Below, one piece after another: positions 12,051 through 23,000 of a stretch of 64,000 nucleotides of DNA. How positions within the stretch are numbered: position 1 is the stretch's first letter; each line of letters starts with the position of its first letter. The stretch comes from Ditylenchus dipsaci (taxonomy: Eukaryota > Nematoda > Chromadorea > Rhabditida > Anguinidae): assembly GCA_004194705.1 (NCBI GenBank), contig SADC01000912.1, positions 205,041-269,040 of the forward strand, given 5' to 3'. The notes under the pieces were generated by a model, which worked only from the letters and a program-made list of their open reading frames with translations, was not told where the DNA came from and ran no database searches. The position numbers were made by a program, and so were the translations under genes.

Positions 12051-12959
12051 AGTCGACGATTTCAAGGTGACTGGAGAATCTACCCCTTAAATCCAGACCG
12101 CATACATGACTGTAATCTTTTAAAAGAACTGTCAGAATCTGTTCTTTCCAATCAGTGTTCGTTAGCTGAAATCTGTGCACAAATGTTATTATATAAGCTT
12201 ACTTTCGGGTAACTCTGCATAGCTGCGAATTTGTTGTTAAAGGGCCATTGCCGTCTCCGACAACGGTTGTCCCCCGCCAATTCAAAAAAAAATCGTAATC
12301 ATTGAACTTCTGTAATGATTCTTTAACTTAGTTTCTAACACAATCATACCTAAAATCAAATTCTAGGCCTTGTTTTGTTAGAAACCAAGCTGAAAAACCC
12401 GTACAGAAGTTGAATGATTAGGCAAAAAATTGAATCGGCGGAGGACGATTCAAAACAGGTGGCAATGATCCTTTAAGTACCGTATTTTCTTCTGATAGAG
12501 CAGCATGCTACTCTATTTTTTCAGACTTCCGAAAATTGGGAAATTGTCAATCAAAAATGGCCTTTACTCTGAAATCCTAGTCAAAAAATAAGGGGTGCCG
12601 GTCTATTAGAGTATTCTCTTCTATTAGAGAAAATTCCATAATTGTGTTAGAAACTAAGTTAAAGAATCATTACAGAAGTTCAATGATTACGAATTTTTTT
12701 TGAATTGGCGGGGACAACCGTTGTCGGAGACGGCAATGGCCCTTTAACAACAAATTCGCAGCTATGCAGAGTTACCCGAAAGTAAGCTTATATAATAACA
12801 TTTGTGCACAGATTTCAGCTAACGAACACTGATTGGAAAGAACAGATTCTGACAGTTCTTTTAAAAGATTACAGTCATGTATGCGGTCTGGATTTAAGGG
12901 GTAGATTCTCCAGTCACCTTGAAATCGTCGACTACCATTTCAAGGTTTGACAAAGGTTG
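12025..12959. mobile_element. Fold-back element whose arms include flp-6 flanking sequence
   Basis: Arms 12025-12345 and 12641-12959 are near-perfect reverse complements. The outermost 15 bp of both arms, CAACCTTTGTCAAAC, is the flank of the flp-6 last exon. A smaller inverted repeat (12238-12480, phrase AATTCTAGGCCTTGTT) sits inside, and a related copy is at 47.77-47.98 kb. Near the centre is a decayed family A MITE (TACCGTATTTTCTTCTGAT). Confidence 0.85.
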
Positions 12960-13024
12960 AAAAAATATAAGAAATGGTCTGTTGATAAAATGACATAATA
13001 AAGTTCAGGGTACAATCGCTCTAA

Positions 13025-13700
13025 TTGCAAGCAGTATGCGCAGGGGGCTTAGAGTTGAGATGCCCACATAGCTTAGACACAAATCACTCAAAAAAAGTCT
13101 GGATGCAAAAAATATATATGCATACCAGAGTTTCTTTATGCGGTAGGCCCCAGCCAACGAAACTATGTTCAAATTCCATCTTTTTTGGTTTTTTTCAGGA
13201 TGTATAGGTACCCTTTTTGGTTTAATTACCTAAGGGGACCAAGGCAGTTGGTCATTCTTTGGCAACTAACTTTTTGTTGAGAACTTCCCTTTTTAGTGCG
13301 GAAATTGCTATGAAACAACTTTTTTTTATCGTTTTTGGCGTATAAAAATTACTTAGGAGACGTTTAAACCATATTTACAGTTAACCAAAAAAAGTCCCCC
13401 CCCCCCCAAAGAGCACAAGTGCCATAGTTTATGCTGAATCTGAAATAAGAATTCAGTGCAGCCATTATTATTTATTCAAAGCAGACATAAAAAAATTTCT
13501 TACAGGGAATTTGGCGTTCAAATTCAAACAAAAATAAATTAACCAATTTTGTTCATACTATAATTAACTCGAAAGTAATTTCATTATAACAGAATAGAAA
13601 AGGTTTTGTTGATTTTTTGTATTTATTATCCGTCTGGTAAACCAGCCCACGCTAAATATTTTTCCTTAATTATAAGAAAAAGTAGGGAAAATATGTCTAA
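13025..13700. repeat. Repeat patch with poly-C run
   Basis: 13025-13200 shares phrases with 55.78-56.06 kb (GTTGAGATGC, ATGCATACCAGAGTTTCTT, AACATAGTTTG/CAAACTATG in inverted sense). A run of 14 C lies at about 13397, followed by CAAAGAGCACAAGTG. No gene seen. Confidence 0.5.
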
Positions 13701-14260
13701 CAAGGAAGGGACGCTGACTGTGACCTGCGGTTTTTTCGATAATTTTTTATGAGCGTATTCTTTTAGAGCGTGCGCGAATCCCATGTGAATTCAGCCCCCC
13801 ACCTCTGAAACTCAATAAAAATTTCAAGAATGACCGATGGCCAGGACTGTGATCTGTACTTTTTAAAAAGATTTGTACTTTTTTTGGCACCGCAAATCTT
13901 TTTTATTTTTGAAATTTTTAGTCAACATCTTTTTTTTTTCGCTTCAAAATGGCAATAAGTACTGGATAAAATAGCACTTTTTGACGAAAAATGACCAAAT
14001 TGTTCTTTTTTCTAACCAAATGTACTTTTTTCAAAATTTTAAGATCACAGCCCTGCCGATGGCCCAAGGGTCAGTTATGAAAAACCATGATATGAGTATC
14101 GAGGTTATTTTAGAACTTTGCGTGACCCTTGTACCGCTTTTTGTGGACCTTCAGAGCTGGTGCCCACGATAAACGTGGGCACGCTACGCAAGAATACGCA
14201 GTAAAAAGTTGTCATCGAATTTTCACCAGGTCACAATCAGGGTTCCTCCCTTGTAAGACA
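13700..14260 (+). repeat. Dispersed repeat upstream of TAF13, copy 1
   Basis: Matches 15060-15410 in the same orientation through phrases such as CAAGGGTCAGTT, AACCATGATA, GTGGACCTTCAGAGCTGG and CGCAAGAATACGCAG. It is interrupted at 13850-14056 by a family H repeat. Confidence 0.75.
13850..14056. repeat. Dispersed repeat family H (about 200 bp)
   Basis: Diagnostic phrases: AAAAAGATTTGTACTTTTTT, CGCTTCAAAATGGCAA, AGCACTGGATAAAAT (here AGTACTGGATAAAAT), ending AAGATCACAGCCCTGCC. The same element is at 23.25, 26.0, 35.3, 46.17, 61.02 and 63.44 kb. Confidence 0.75.
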
Positions 14261-14551
14261 GTTTTAACATATTGGCATTATATAAAAGTTGACTGTGTAA
14301 CATTTTTCAATATTACTTGCCCAGTATCCCATGTTTTCGTGTCAGCAAAGATTGAGAAATACATATTTTTTCATTAAAAAATCCAGTGGTTAGAACATTG
14401 AGTTTGTATACATAGCCTGACAAAAAGGTCGGTTAGTTGCTTAAATTAGTTGGCGACCTATTAGCTTTTTTATAACCGTAATTTTGCATTGCATATATTA
14501 TAATAAAGATTAAAGTGTGTAAGATTGTCGAATAGCTTACAATTTTCAGCT

Positions 14552-15976
14552 ATGATTGACCCTGCTTGTTTATTTGACTCTGATGATGAAGACGAGGGGG
14601 AAGAAGGTGCAGTAGGACCAGGCGGCAGTGCTAGCAAAAAGAAAACACCAGAAGAGAGAAAATTTGTCTTTAGACGAGAACTGAGAGCGATGCTTTATGG
14701 TTTTGGAGACAACAAGGTAAGAAAAATAAGCCTTCAAAAAGCCCCTTCTAGGTAGTTGGTCCTTTTAACACACCTCCTTCCTCCATCTACCCCAAAAATT
14801 TTAAAAATTAACCAAAGAAAAAAATATCAAAAAAAAATTGAAAAATATCTGGCGAAGAAAAGAGTGTAAGAGTTTTCGAGTGACGTCACTTATCATTTTA
14901 CAAAGGGAGGTTTAAAAAAAATATGTGTAGTGCCCGTAGATTTTTTCTGTATTGACATTTTTTCTATTAATACCGTCTTGTAGCTTAAGTACATGATTTC
15001 AAAATGACATATTTACAAGAAAAAATTGATTTGAAATTTTTGAACAAAAAGCGTTGGGTTTGCATTTACAAGGGTGGGACCCTGAATGAGACCTTTGCTT
15101 TTTTCGAGAATTTTTTTCATGCGCATATTTTCGTATAGCCTACCCACATTCTATGTGACTTTTGCTCCCGACCTCTGAAAGCTAACAAAATTTTTAGAAA
15201 TTACCCATGGCACAAGGGTCAGTTTTTAAAAATCATGATAGGGGTATAGAGGTGTTTTTAGAACTTTAAGTGACCTTTGTAGCATATTTTGTGGACCTTC
15301 AGAGCTGGGGAGCCAGAGTTGTCAGGAAAATGGCCACACTCTGCAAGAATACGCAGAATAAAAGGTTCTCGAAGTTCCCTCAAGTAACAGTCAGGTGCCC
15401 TCCTTTGTTAAACCGACTATTGACCGAATTCGGGAGAGGTTTTCTAACCGGTCTTCAGCAACATCTTACACAAGTTTGCAAACAGTCTGTAAACTGTTCT
15501 GTATTATTTTGCGAAAAAAGTGCTAAAATAATATATCAAAAATAGAGTAAACTCCGTTATAGTGGCACTGTGATATAGTGACACCTTAGAATGATTCCTA
15601 GGGATATTTATGGTGGGTTTTTATATCTATTCATCAATTCAATATACAGACTGCTTTAATTTGACAGTAGTAATTTGTTATTATTATTTAAGTCTCCTGC
15701 AGACAACACCATGGATGTGCTTGAACAAATCGTTGTAGATTACATAAGGCAAGTCTGTCAGAAAGCATTAGCTGTTGGTAAACCAAATAAACTGCTCTTG
15801 GAAGACATTCACTATCTGTAAGTTTTTGGGGTTACTTTTAAAAGTTTCTTAATTTTATCTAAAATTGCAGAATTCGTCGTGACCAGAAGAAATTTAGCCG
15901 CGTCAAAGAACTGCTCTCAATGAGTGAAGAGTTGAAAAAGGCAAGAAAAGCGTTTGAAGATGCCAAAGAAATTTAA
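14552..15976 (+). CDS. taf-13: TFIID subunit TAF13
   Basis: Histone-fold subunit of the general transcription factor TFIID, which pairs with TAF11 at RNA polymerase II promoters. Exons 14552-14716, 15693-15817 and 15871-15976 join without a frame break into 131 residues, close to the usual length of animal TAF13. Residues 9-18 are acidic (DSDDEDEGEE). The histone fold follows: FRRELRAMLYGFGDNK, then MDVLEQIVVDYIRQVC, LLLEDIHYLIRRDQKKFSRV and a final helix ELKKARKAFEDAKEI, all characteristic of the family. The ATG is chosen because AATTTTCAG sits 2 bp before it, which looks like a trans-splice acceptor. For exon 2 the TTATTTAAG acceptor keeps the frame; the CTGCAG 9 bp later does not. Polyadenylation signals AATAAA lie near 16052 and 16114. 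Confidence 0.96.
15060..15410 (+). repeat. Dispersed repeat, copy 2, inside TAF13 intron 1
   Basis: Second copy of the 13.70-14.26 kb repeat, in the same orientation. It accounts for much of the 976-bp first intron of TAF13; the second intron is only 53 bp. Confidence 0.7.
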
Positions 15977-16199
15977 AATAATTGTTTTGATCAGAAAATT
16001 CCTTCTTTGTTGCATTTTGTTTATCATCAAAAAGTTTCATATTACATGTACAATAAATTTGATTGAGGCACTTCTTATCTAAATTTTTTGCAGCACGGAA
16101 TGACATAATTTTAATAAAAATCTACATACAGTATTTGGTATACTGAGGTTCCGTAGCGATATTTGAATTCCCGCCAAATATTTTTTCGTCCATTTTGGC

Positions 16200-16690
16200 T
16201 TTTTTAACCCAATTTTTGCAAGGTCTTATCAAATGTCTTGCCAGAACCCTGAATTTGAACATCTTAGCTTTCTTTTAAGCACAGAACCGCGACATTGAAG
16301 TAGCATTAAAAAAAGTTTTTAAATACCTCCAAATCGCCTGGATTTTCGGTGGATGTATATGTTTATATTCAATTTTTATCCAGTTTTGGCAAATTTATGT
16401 CAGATGTCTTGCCGGAACCCTAAAATTTAACGTCTTAGCTTTCTTTCAAGCACGAACAGCTATAATTAAGGTTGCTGATAAAAAAAATTTAAATGCCTCC
16501 AAATCACAGGTGGTGGATTTTAGCCTTGAGTTTTGGTGGATGTTTGTGTTTTAGCCCACTTTTTGGCCAGTTTCGGCTAACTCATGCAGATGTCTTTCCG
16601 GAACCCTGATATTCAACATGTTAGCTTACTTTAAAGCACAAACAACTATAATTAAGGTTGATGATGAAAAAGTTTTTTTTGCCATCTGAA
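16200..16690 (+). repeat. Three-unit tandem repeat, period about 170-185 bp
   Basis: The phrases CCAGAACCCTGAATTTGAAC, CCGGAACCCTAAAATTTAAC and CCGGAACCCTGATATTCAAC start successive diverged units near 16243, 16412 and 16598. Each unit also has a TTAGCTT...AAGCAC segment. It lies directly upstream of the helicase remnant. Confidence 0.75.
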
Positions 16691-16926
16691 TCGAGATTGA
16701 AGGTGTTTGTAAAATTATAGAGTGCAGGGTGTCTCAAAATTTTTATTATTTTTTGTAATGCATGCAAATATTCTGTATAAATAAATTTTTTGATCTTTTA
16801 TTTTTTGCTACGTTTTTACTGTTTCGCACAAAAAAATATTCGGATAGGGCAAAGAGTATAAGTTCGTTAAATACGAGCATTGCCGATTCCTGGGATAAAA
16901 CAAATGAATTATAGCTCGGAGTTACA

Positions 16927-18463
16927 ATGCGAGAGAAAATGAATGAAAGACAAGAAAACATTGTTAAACATGTGCTTCAGAAAGTTGATCAAATGAAATC
17001 ACGAAATTTGAAAAATGGGTGCATATCAATCGATGGTCCGAGTGGATCAGGAAAAACATACACGTATAAAACTCTTTGTCACTTGACATAAAGTACAAAA
17101 GTCCAGTTGGATGGGTGTATCTGCAAATTTATTGCCCGATGGTCAAACGATGCATAGAACTTTTGGTTCACCTTTCAATGTTACACATAAAGCATCTTCA
17201 AATGCAAAGCATAATATCAAAGTTGGAAAAGATTTTATAGAGACACAAGTTTTTATTGTGGATGAAATTTCTATGGTGTCAAATTCGCGCTCGGAATTAT
17301 CGATCGTGAATTGAAGGAGCTCATGAAAAACAATCTGCCATTTGGTGGGAAAATAATGATTGTCGGCGGTGACTTCAGGCAAATATTGCCTGTAAAAGAA
17401 AAAGCTGCACGAAGCCAATTGGTTGCGCTCTCTGTGAAAATTTCGTGTCTATGGAAACTTTTTCAAGTCTTCAGATTGAAGGAACATAAGAGGGCTTTAC
17501 AAAAAGGCGATGAACTTAACGTAACCTAACAAATTGACTTTGTCGACTTTTGCTAAGATTGGGTAATGAAGAAATTGAAAGCGATGAACACGAGTTTATT
17601 GAAATACTGGTTCATTGTATAGCCAAAGAAAATTTGATTGATGAAATATTCGGAGAATTTATTGACAAAAGTAACTTTACTGAAATGTCAAAAAGAGTCA
17701 TTTTGACTGCCACAAACGATAAGGTGTTGGATATTAACAATCAAATTTTGAATTGTCTTGCCGAAAAAAGCCACAAAATGAAAACATTTTTAAGTGCAGA
17801 TCACGTAGATGGTGACCTGCTACAAAATTACATAGAATACCCAGATAAATTTTACATTCGCTCAATGAAACTAGACTACCTCCACATGAATTAAGATTGA
17901 CTAAAGGATGCCCTGTTATGCTAATAAGGAATTTAAAGTCCACCGCAGGTCTTTGCAATGGTACAAGAATGACTGTGGTCAATATGCATAAAAAGCTTTT
18001 GGAGTGCAAAATTTTAACGGGTGAAAAAATAGGGGAAAAAGTTTTGATTCCAAAATTGACTTTGACGAGTTCAAAGTTTCCATTCGAATTAGAAAGAAAA
18101 CAACCTCCTGTAAAACCATGTTTTGCAATCACAATTAATAAAAGTCAAAAAAGTTAACACACCAGCAGGGTAAAATAATTGATTTTGTGGGATTGGATTT
18201 AACAGATCCTGTATTTTCACATGGAATGACCTATGTCGGTTTTTCAAGAGCCCGAGCTTGGGAATATATTAAAGTTGCCATTAAGCCTAGGGAAGGCAAC
18301 AAAGTAAAAAATATTGTCTGGAAAGAGATTTTACTAGATTCTGAAAATATGAAAAAAATAGCTTCTTTCGATAGGGAGGGCAGGCTTAACCCTGTCAGCG
18401 AAAAGGGACGAAACAGGGTAACGCTTTTCAAGTTCGTTCTGACGAGTCCCGCCTCATTTCATC
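16927..18463 (+). pseudogene. Pif1-like helicase of Helitron type, decayed
   Basis: Superfamily 1 DNA helicase with motifs in order but in several frames. Walker A GPSGSGKTYTY (about 17036) is followed by a stop near 17089. Next come Walker B VFIVDEISMV, the MIVGGDFRQILPV motif, a segment LTKGCPVMLIRN...GLCNGTRM, the FAITINKSQ motif, and finally MTYVGFSRARAWEYI near 18230. At least one in-frame stop and several frame changes break it, so it cannot make an active enzyme as printed. The order and spacing fit the C-terminal helicase of Helitron Rep/helicase proteins. No HUH Rep domain or Helitron termini were recognised, so a host Pif1 retrocopy is not excluded. Confidence 0.85.
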
Positions 18464-18917
18464 ATTGAGATAAAAAAAACGGGGTCGTGTTAAAGTAACG
18501 AAGTATAGAAGAAGAAGAAAAATTCGAAAAAAAAAATTGAAAACACGCATTAAAAATTGTTTTTAAAAACTAAATTGTGATGTATAGTTTTATTAAATTA
18601 AAGGCACTGGTGGCGCCTGTTATTCTAGTGTATTTAGTACAAGAGACCACTACCTAATGTTTACGTAGTACTAAGAAACCCTATCCCACTTATTCAATTT
18701 TAGTCTACCCCAGCCAGACAGTCCTAACTAACCTTTGGCTCCGAAAACTAGATTTTTTTCAAGTATTGAAAACAAAGCCATAAGTGAGGCAGCAAACCGG
18801 ATATCACTCAAGCCGGTCCAAGATCTGAATTACACTTTGCCTCACCCACTCGACTGGGTGGGCAAAGTATTATTCAGCTTTTCGCTACAATATAATGATG
18901 GGTAAAAACATTTTCGC

Positions 18918-19000
18918 AAAGTGCTGTGATGGCCTAATGGGTTAGATGTCTTGTGTGCAGAATATGAGCTCGATGGTTCGAGTCTCAGTGGTAACACACC
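18918..19000 (+). other. tRNA-like sequence (pseudogene or SINE head)
   Basis: An A-box-like TGGCCTAATGG near 18930 and a B-box-like GGTTCGAGTCT near 18975 have tRNA spacing. The acceptor strands (GTGCTGT and GTAACAC) pair poorly and the anticodon arm is weak, so a functional tRNA is unlikely. Confidence 0.55.
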
Positions 19001-19409
19001 AGCAGTAGAGCTTGCTAATTCTTCATATTTAGCGAGTGTGGAAAGTATACTGGTAAAATAAAATTGAAATAGTTGCCACGGTGGGTTTTCTGATTACGTT
19101 GAATTCTTCGCCGCCAAACTCTTCCTACATTTTTCAATTTTTAGTCTTTGAAAGGGTTGTTTGCTAAATATTTAATGATAAAATTGCAAATATTTTAAAG
19201 CTTTTCAAAAGCACACACCACTTTTTATCGAAATTTGTTTGCTGATTTTTTGCATGCCTAAATACTTTAGTTGTAGTTTCCATTAGTCAAATATAATTTT
19301 TACACTACAATCTTTGAAGCTTGCAAAGAAAAGTCAAAGAAAGCTTATTTTGAAATCATTAGAATCAAAAATTTTGAGACTTTTGAAAGACAAAATTAAC
19401 AGATTATCT

Positions 19410-19815
19410 TACAGTTGCCGCTCGATTTGGCGACACCCCAGAAAGTTCGTTCCCACCTAGGATCCGACACTTTTTTAGCTTGATTTTCAAAAGTTTTTGA
19501 CCGTTTTCTTTTGAGATTCTGGTCACAAATATCGCAAATATTCCGATTTCCGATTCCGATCTCCACAAAATCCAAATCTCGATTAAACGTAATCATTTTT
19601 GATAAAAGGGTGTCGTTAAATCGAGATTTGGAGTTTTTGTAGAGAAAATTTTCATGATTCTGAAAAATGATCGGAAAAATTGGAATTCTTGCGATATTTG
19701 CGGCCAGACTCTCAAAAGAAAACGGTCAAAAGTTTTCAAAAATCGAGCTAAGAAAAGTGTCAGACCCTAGGCGGTAACGAACTTTTCGGGGTGTCATTAA
19801 ATCGAGCGGCAACAG
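19410..19815. mobile_element. MITE family B
   Basis: Left end TACAGTTGCCGCTCGATTTG and right end complement AATCGAGCGGCAAC, with AAGTTCGTTCCCACCTAGG and GTGTCAGACCCTAGGCGG. An inner inverted repeat surrounds the centre near 19615. Confidence 0.75.
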
Positions 19816-19967
19816 TTTCTGAAAATTCATCTTTTTACTTATTTTGCAAAATTATTTTAAAAATTGTAGTTAAACGTAAAAAATCACCAATTTAACAAAC
19901 AGAGAGAATTATTTAATTGAAATATTGTGCTTAAAATCATATTGTTCTTAAATAAAAATCGTCAATC

Positions 19968-19977
19968 CTTATCAGGA
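19968..19977 (+). promoter_or_regulatory. GATA site of lipase gene 1
   Basis: CTTATCAGGA, 60 bp before the ATG at 20038, preceded by CGTCAATC as at lipase gene 2 and the lipase pseudogene. TTTAAAA at 19983 may serve as the TATA-like element. Confidence 0.6.
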
Positions 19978-20037
19978 ACTGTCTTTAAAAGCACCGCTCA
20001 GGCAGCTCAGTTCGTAGTGTTCGAGACTAAAACAAAT

Positions 20038-23000
20038 ATGTCTCCTCAATTTTTTATATTTCTATTGTTTAATTTTTTAATCAATGTGTTTGCAAATCCT
20101 CTTATAAAACACCTGAATCAACCTAAGCTGCTCAAAATTCATGGAAAACCAGTAAAAGTTGACTCTGTTCTGCCTATTACCTGGAAAACCTTTGGTGACA
20201 CTTCTATTGGATTAGTTGAAGGAAGAGGGATGGATCTGAATACGAAGCTCAAGTTATTGAAAGCGAATTTTCGGACCATGCGACTCTCAACTTTTTTCCA
20301 GTAGCTGTGCCGGAAAGCACGAATATAACCAGTCAACAAGCTTCTCAAAATAGCTCTTATGTTGATAAATTTGCACGTTCCACGATGTTGTACTTGGCAG
20401 CTGCAGCTTATAACCCCAAGCCAGAAGTTTGCTTGAATCGCACCCTAACAAATGTTGCTGTACGTTTTAACCTTTTACACCATGAAGTTACTTAAAAAAT
20501 AGAAAAAATAATAATTTTATGAAATTTTTTAGACGTAAAGATAAAAAAAACGCAAGTGATGTCAAAAACCTCTTTTATTTTATTGACTACTAAAAATTAT
20601 ACTATTACCGTATATCTTCTATCAAAAGCCCATGGGCTTTTATTTTTCAACCCTCCTCGGACATGGGCGTTTATTAGAAGGTGGGCGTTCATTAGAAGGT
20701 GGGCTTTTATTTTTCAACAAGTCGACGAAATTTTTGCTTCAAAAATTCCGAGCTCAGAAGATGGCTCGAGATGGCTGCAATGACTACGAAGAAGCAAATC
20801 TCGAGGAAGAAATAAACGAAGAAAACAGCTTTCGAAGTTTTAATGAGAATGATATTTTATTGTTTAATGACTGAAATTTTATTGAGTTCTACCTAGAGTT
20901 GTGGAATTCTCCGGAGAAATAGAAACCGGAGAATTCTCCAGAGAATTCTCCGGAGAATTCTCTAGAATTCTCCGAAAAATCGGAGAAATAGAACTTGAAA
21001 ATTGTTTTGGTCCCCCTGTGGTGTGAAAAAATGACCAAAATATTTCAAATTCCCGCATTCTAAAATTCGGTTTTTCCATATCTTTTACTTTTGCCATGAC
21101 GATTCCTAGAGAAATTACGGAAGATTTGCCAGAAAACAAAAAAAATCATTGAAATAGACAAAATTTGTCTGTTCATCTGACGAATTGTTACTTACAAGAC
21201 GATTCTCTATTTCTCTGTTTTTCATACGGTCGGAGAAATAGGCGGAGAATTCCAGAGAATTATCCAGAAAATGCTCCGGAGAATTCTCCATTCCACAACC
21301 CTAGTTCTACCGAATAAAGTTTTTTGGTGGGACATGGGCGTTTATTAGAAGGTGGGCTTTTATTAGAAGATATACGGTAGATGAAAAATTAAAAAGTAAC
21401 CTTAGGCCAAAATGATCACAATAATCGTTTGACAGAGAATAAAACCTAAAATTGGGTGATTAAAAATATATAAAATATATAAAAATTTTCGTGTTTTTGA
21501 GTGTTTTCTAGGTTACATAACACAAAAATTTATGCCTGTCGGTCGCCAAAACTTTTTTAGTTTCCCTTAATCTCTGATAGGCTACATGAATATGGTTTAT
21601 ATTAGTGTTGTGTCGGAGACAGGACAGTTAAAACAGCGTACCTGTTAGTCGTAAAACCCCAAGTGCACCCTCCCTGCAAAGCGTATTTCTTCAAGCGTCC
21701 TATTTTAGATTCCCTTGATTTTTTTCAGTTTTCTTTTTTGCAATGTGTAGCTCGCTAACTTAGCCTTAGGTTTAGGCTTAGGCCTTAGGCTCAGATGAAA
21801 AAAGTTAGCTTAGCGAAAAATACTCTTTGCAGGGGGATGGGGGGAGGGGGTGCACTTGGGGTCTGTCCAGGTATAACGTATAAATTGCTTGACGTCCGAC
21901 TGAAAAAGTAGGTCAAAATACCTCAAAAGTAAAACCCGGTCCGGTTGAAGAATTGGTAGTGGGAAAATGTGTGTAGAGCCTTACTTGAATGTTTTAGCTG
22001 TACAAAAATGTAAACATAACATGTGATGAATATGGTAAAGACGACGTCTGTTCTGGCTTTACTGCTATATCCCATGCAGACAATGCTATTATTGTTGCTT
22101 TTCGAGGAACAAGTGCATTTATCCAGCTAATGGTTGAGACCAGTACTACCATATTGGAAGAGCAAGTAGTATCGCCCATTGGTGGCAAAGTCGGCTGCTA
22201 TTTTGCAAATGGTTGGTTTGTGGATATTGATTTGAAGCATAAATAAATTATTTTAACTTTTTTAGTGTTTGAACGCCTCTGGTTCAACAACACAATGGGA
22301 CAAGACTTCAAAACATTGCTGAATTCGTATCCTAACTACGATTTGTGGGTAAGTTTTTTGGTGAAATATTTGTTTAGAAAAACGGCTTTTAAGGCTTTCC
22401 ACAATAGAGGCCTAAAGTGTGAAGTCGAAGAGCGTAGTGTGAAGTCAGCGAAATTTCGTTATAGGTTTTCAATGACTGAGATTTATGTTTTTTAATGTAG
22501 GGGACCTGAAAAGAGAATTTGAAAGCTTTGAGCCGGTATTTTGGAGCCAACACTAGTTAGTTATAGCTAGTCAAGAGTTTGCAATACGACTTCACGTCTC
22601 CATCGTGGCCACCCAATAAAAAATGTTTCAGCAAAGAAATTTTGGCCATATTCCACATTGGAGGGGGAGTGAGAGTTGGACATTGCCTTGGCTCCTCCAT
22701 GTTGTTTTTAGGACTTTTTTGCCTTAGGCGAAGATAGACCAGGATCGGCTATAATAGATTAGAGGACATTTATAGTTCCTAGTGTGTTTATTTTTTCGTA
22801 TGTTCATTCGTATACCATCGTATGCTAGCTGGGACTGAAAGATGTTTCAGGATTATGTTTAAGTCTGCAATAACATTCACCGGTCTACCCTTGCCCAAGG
22901 CTAAAAAGTCCCAATGGGAAAAGGACAGTAGGCTTCAAGAAAGCCTCCTCCTCTATTATGGAATAGGGCCGAAATTTCGGTTTGCAATAGGGCCGAAATT

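Noticed and set aside
14525..14551. Upstream extension of the TAF13 frame from a TTG
   Set aside because: It crosses the AATTTTCAG acceptor just before the ATG, and the ATG product has the normal family length.
18918..19000. Functional tRNA gene
   Set aside because: A and B boxes are present but acceptor and anticodon stems pair poorly. Kept only as tRNA-like.
20761..20874. 37-codon acidic ORF as an independent gene
   Set aside because: It is wholly inside a MITE. It may be a relic of a transposase tail, but it is too short to assign.
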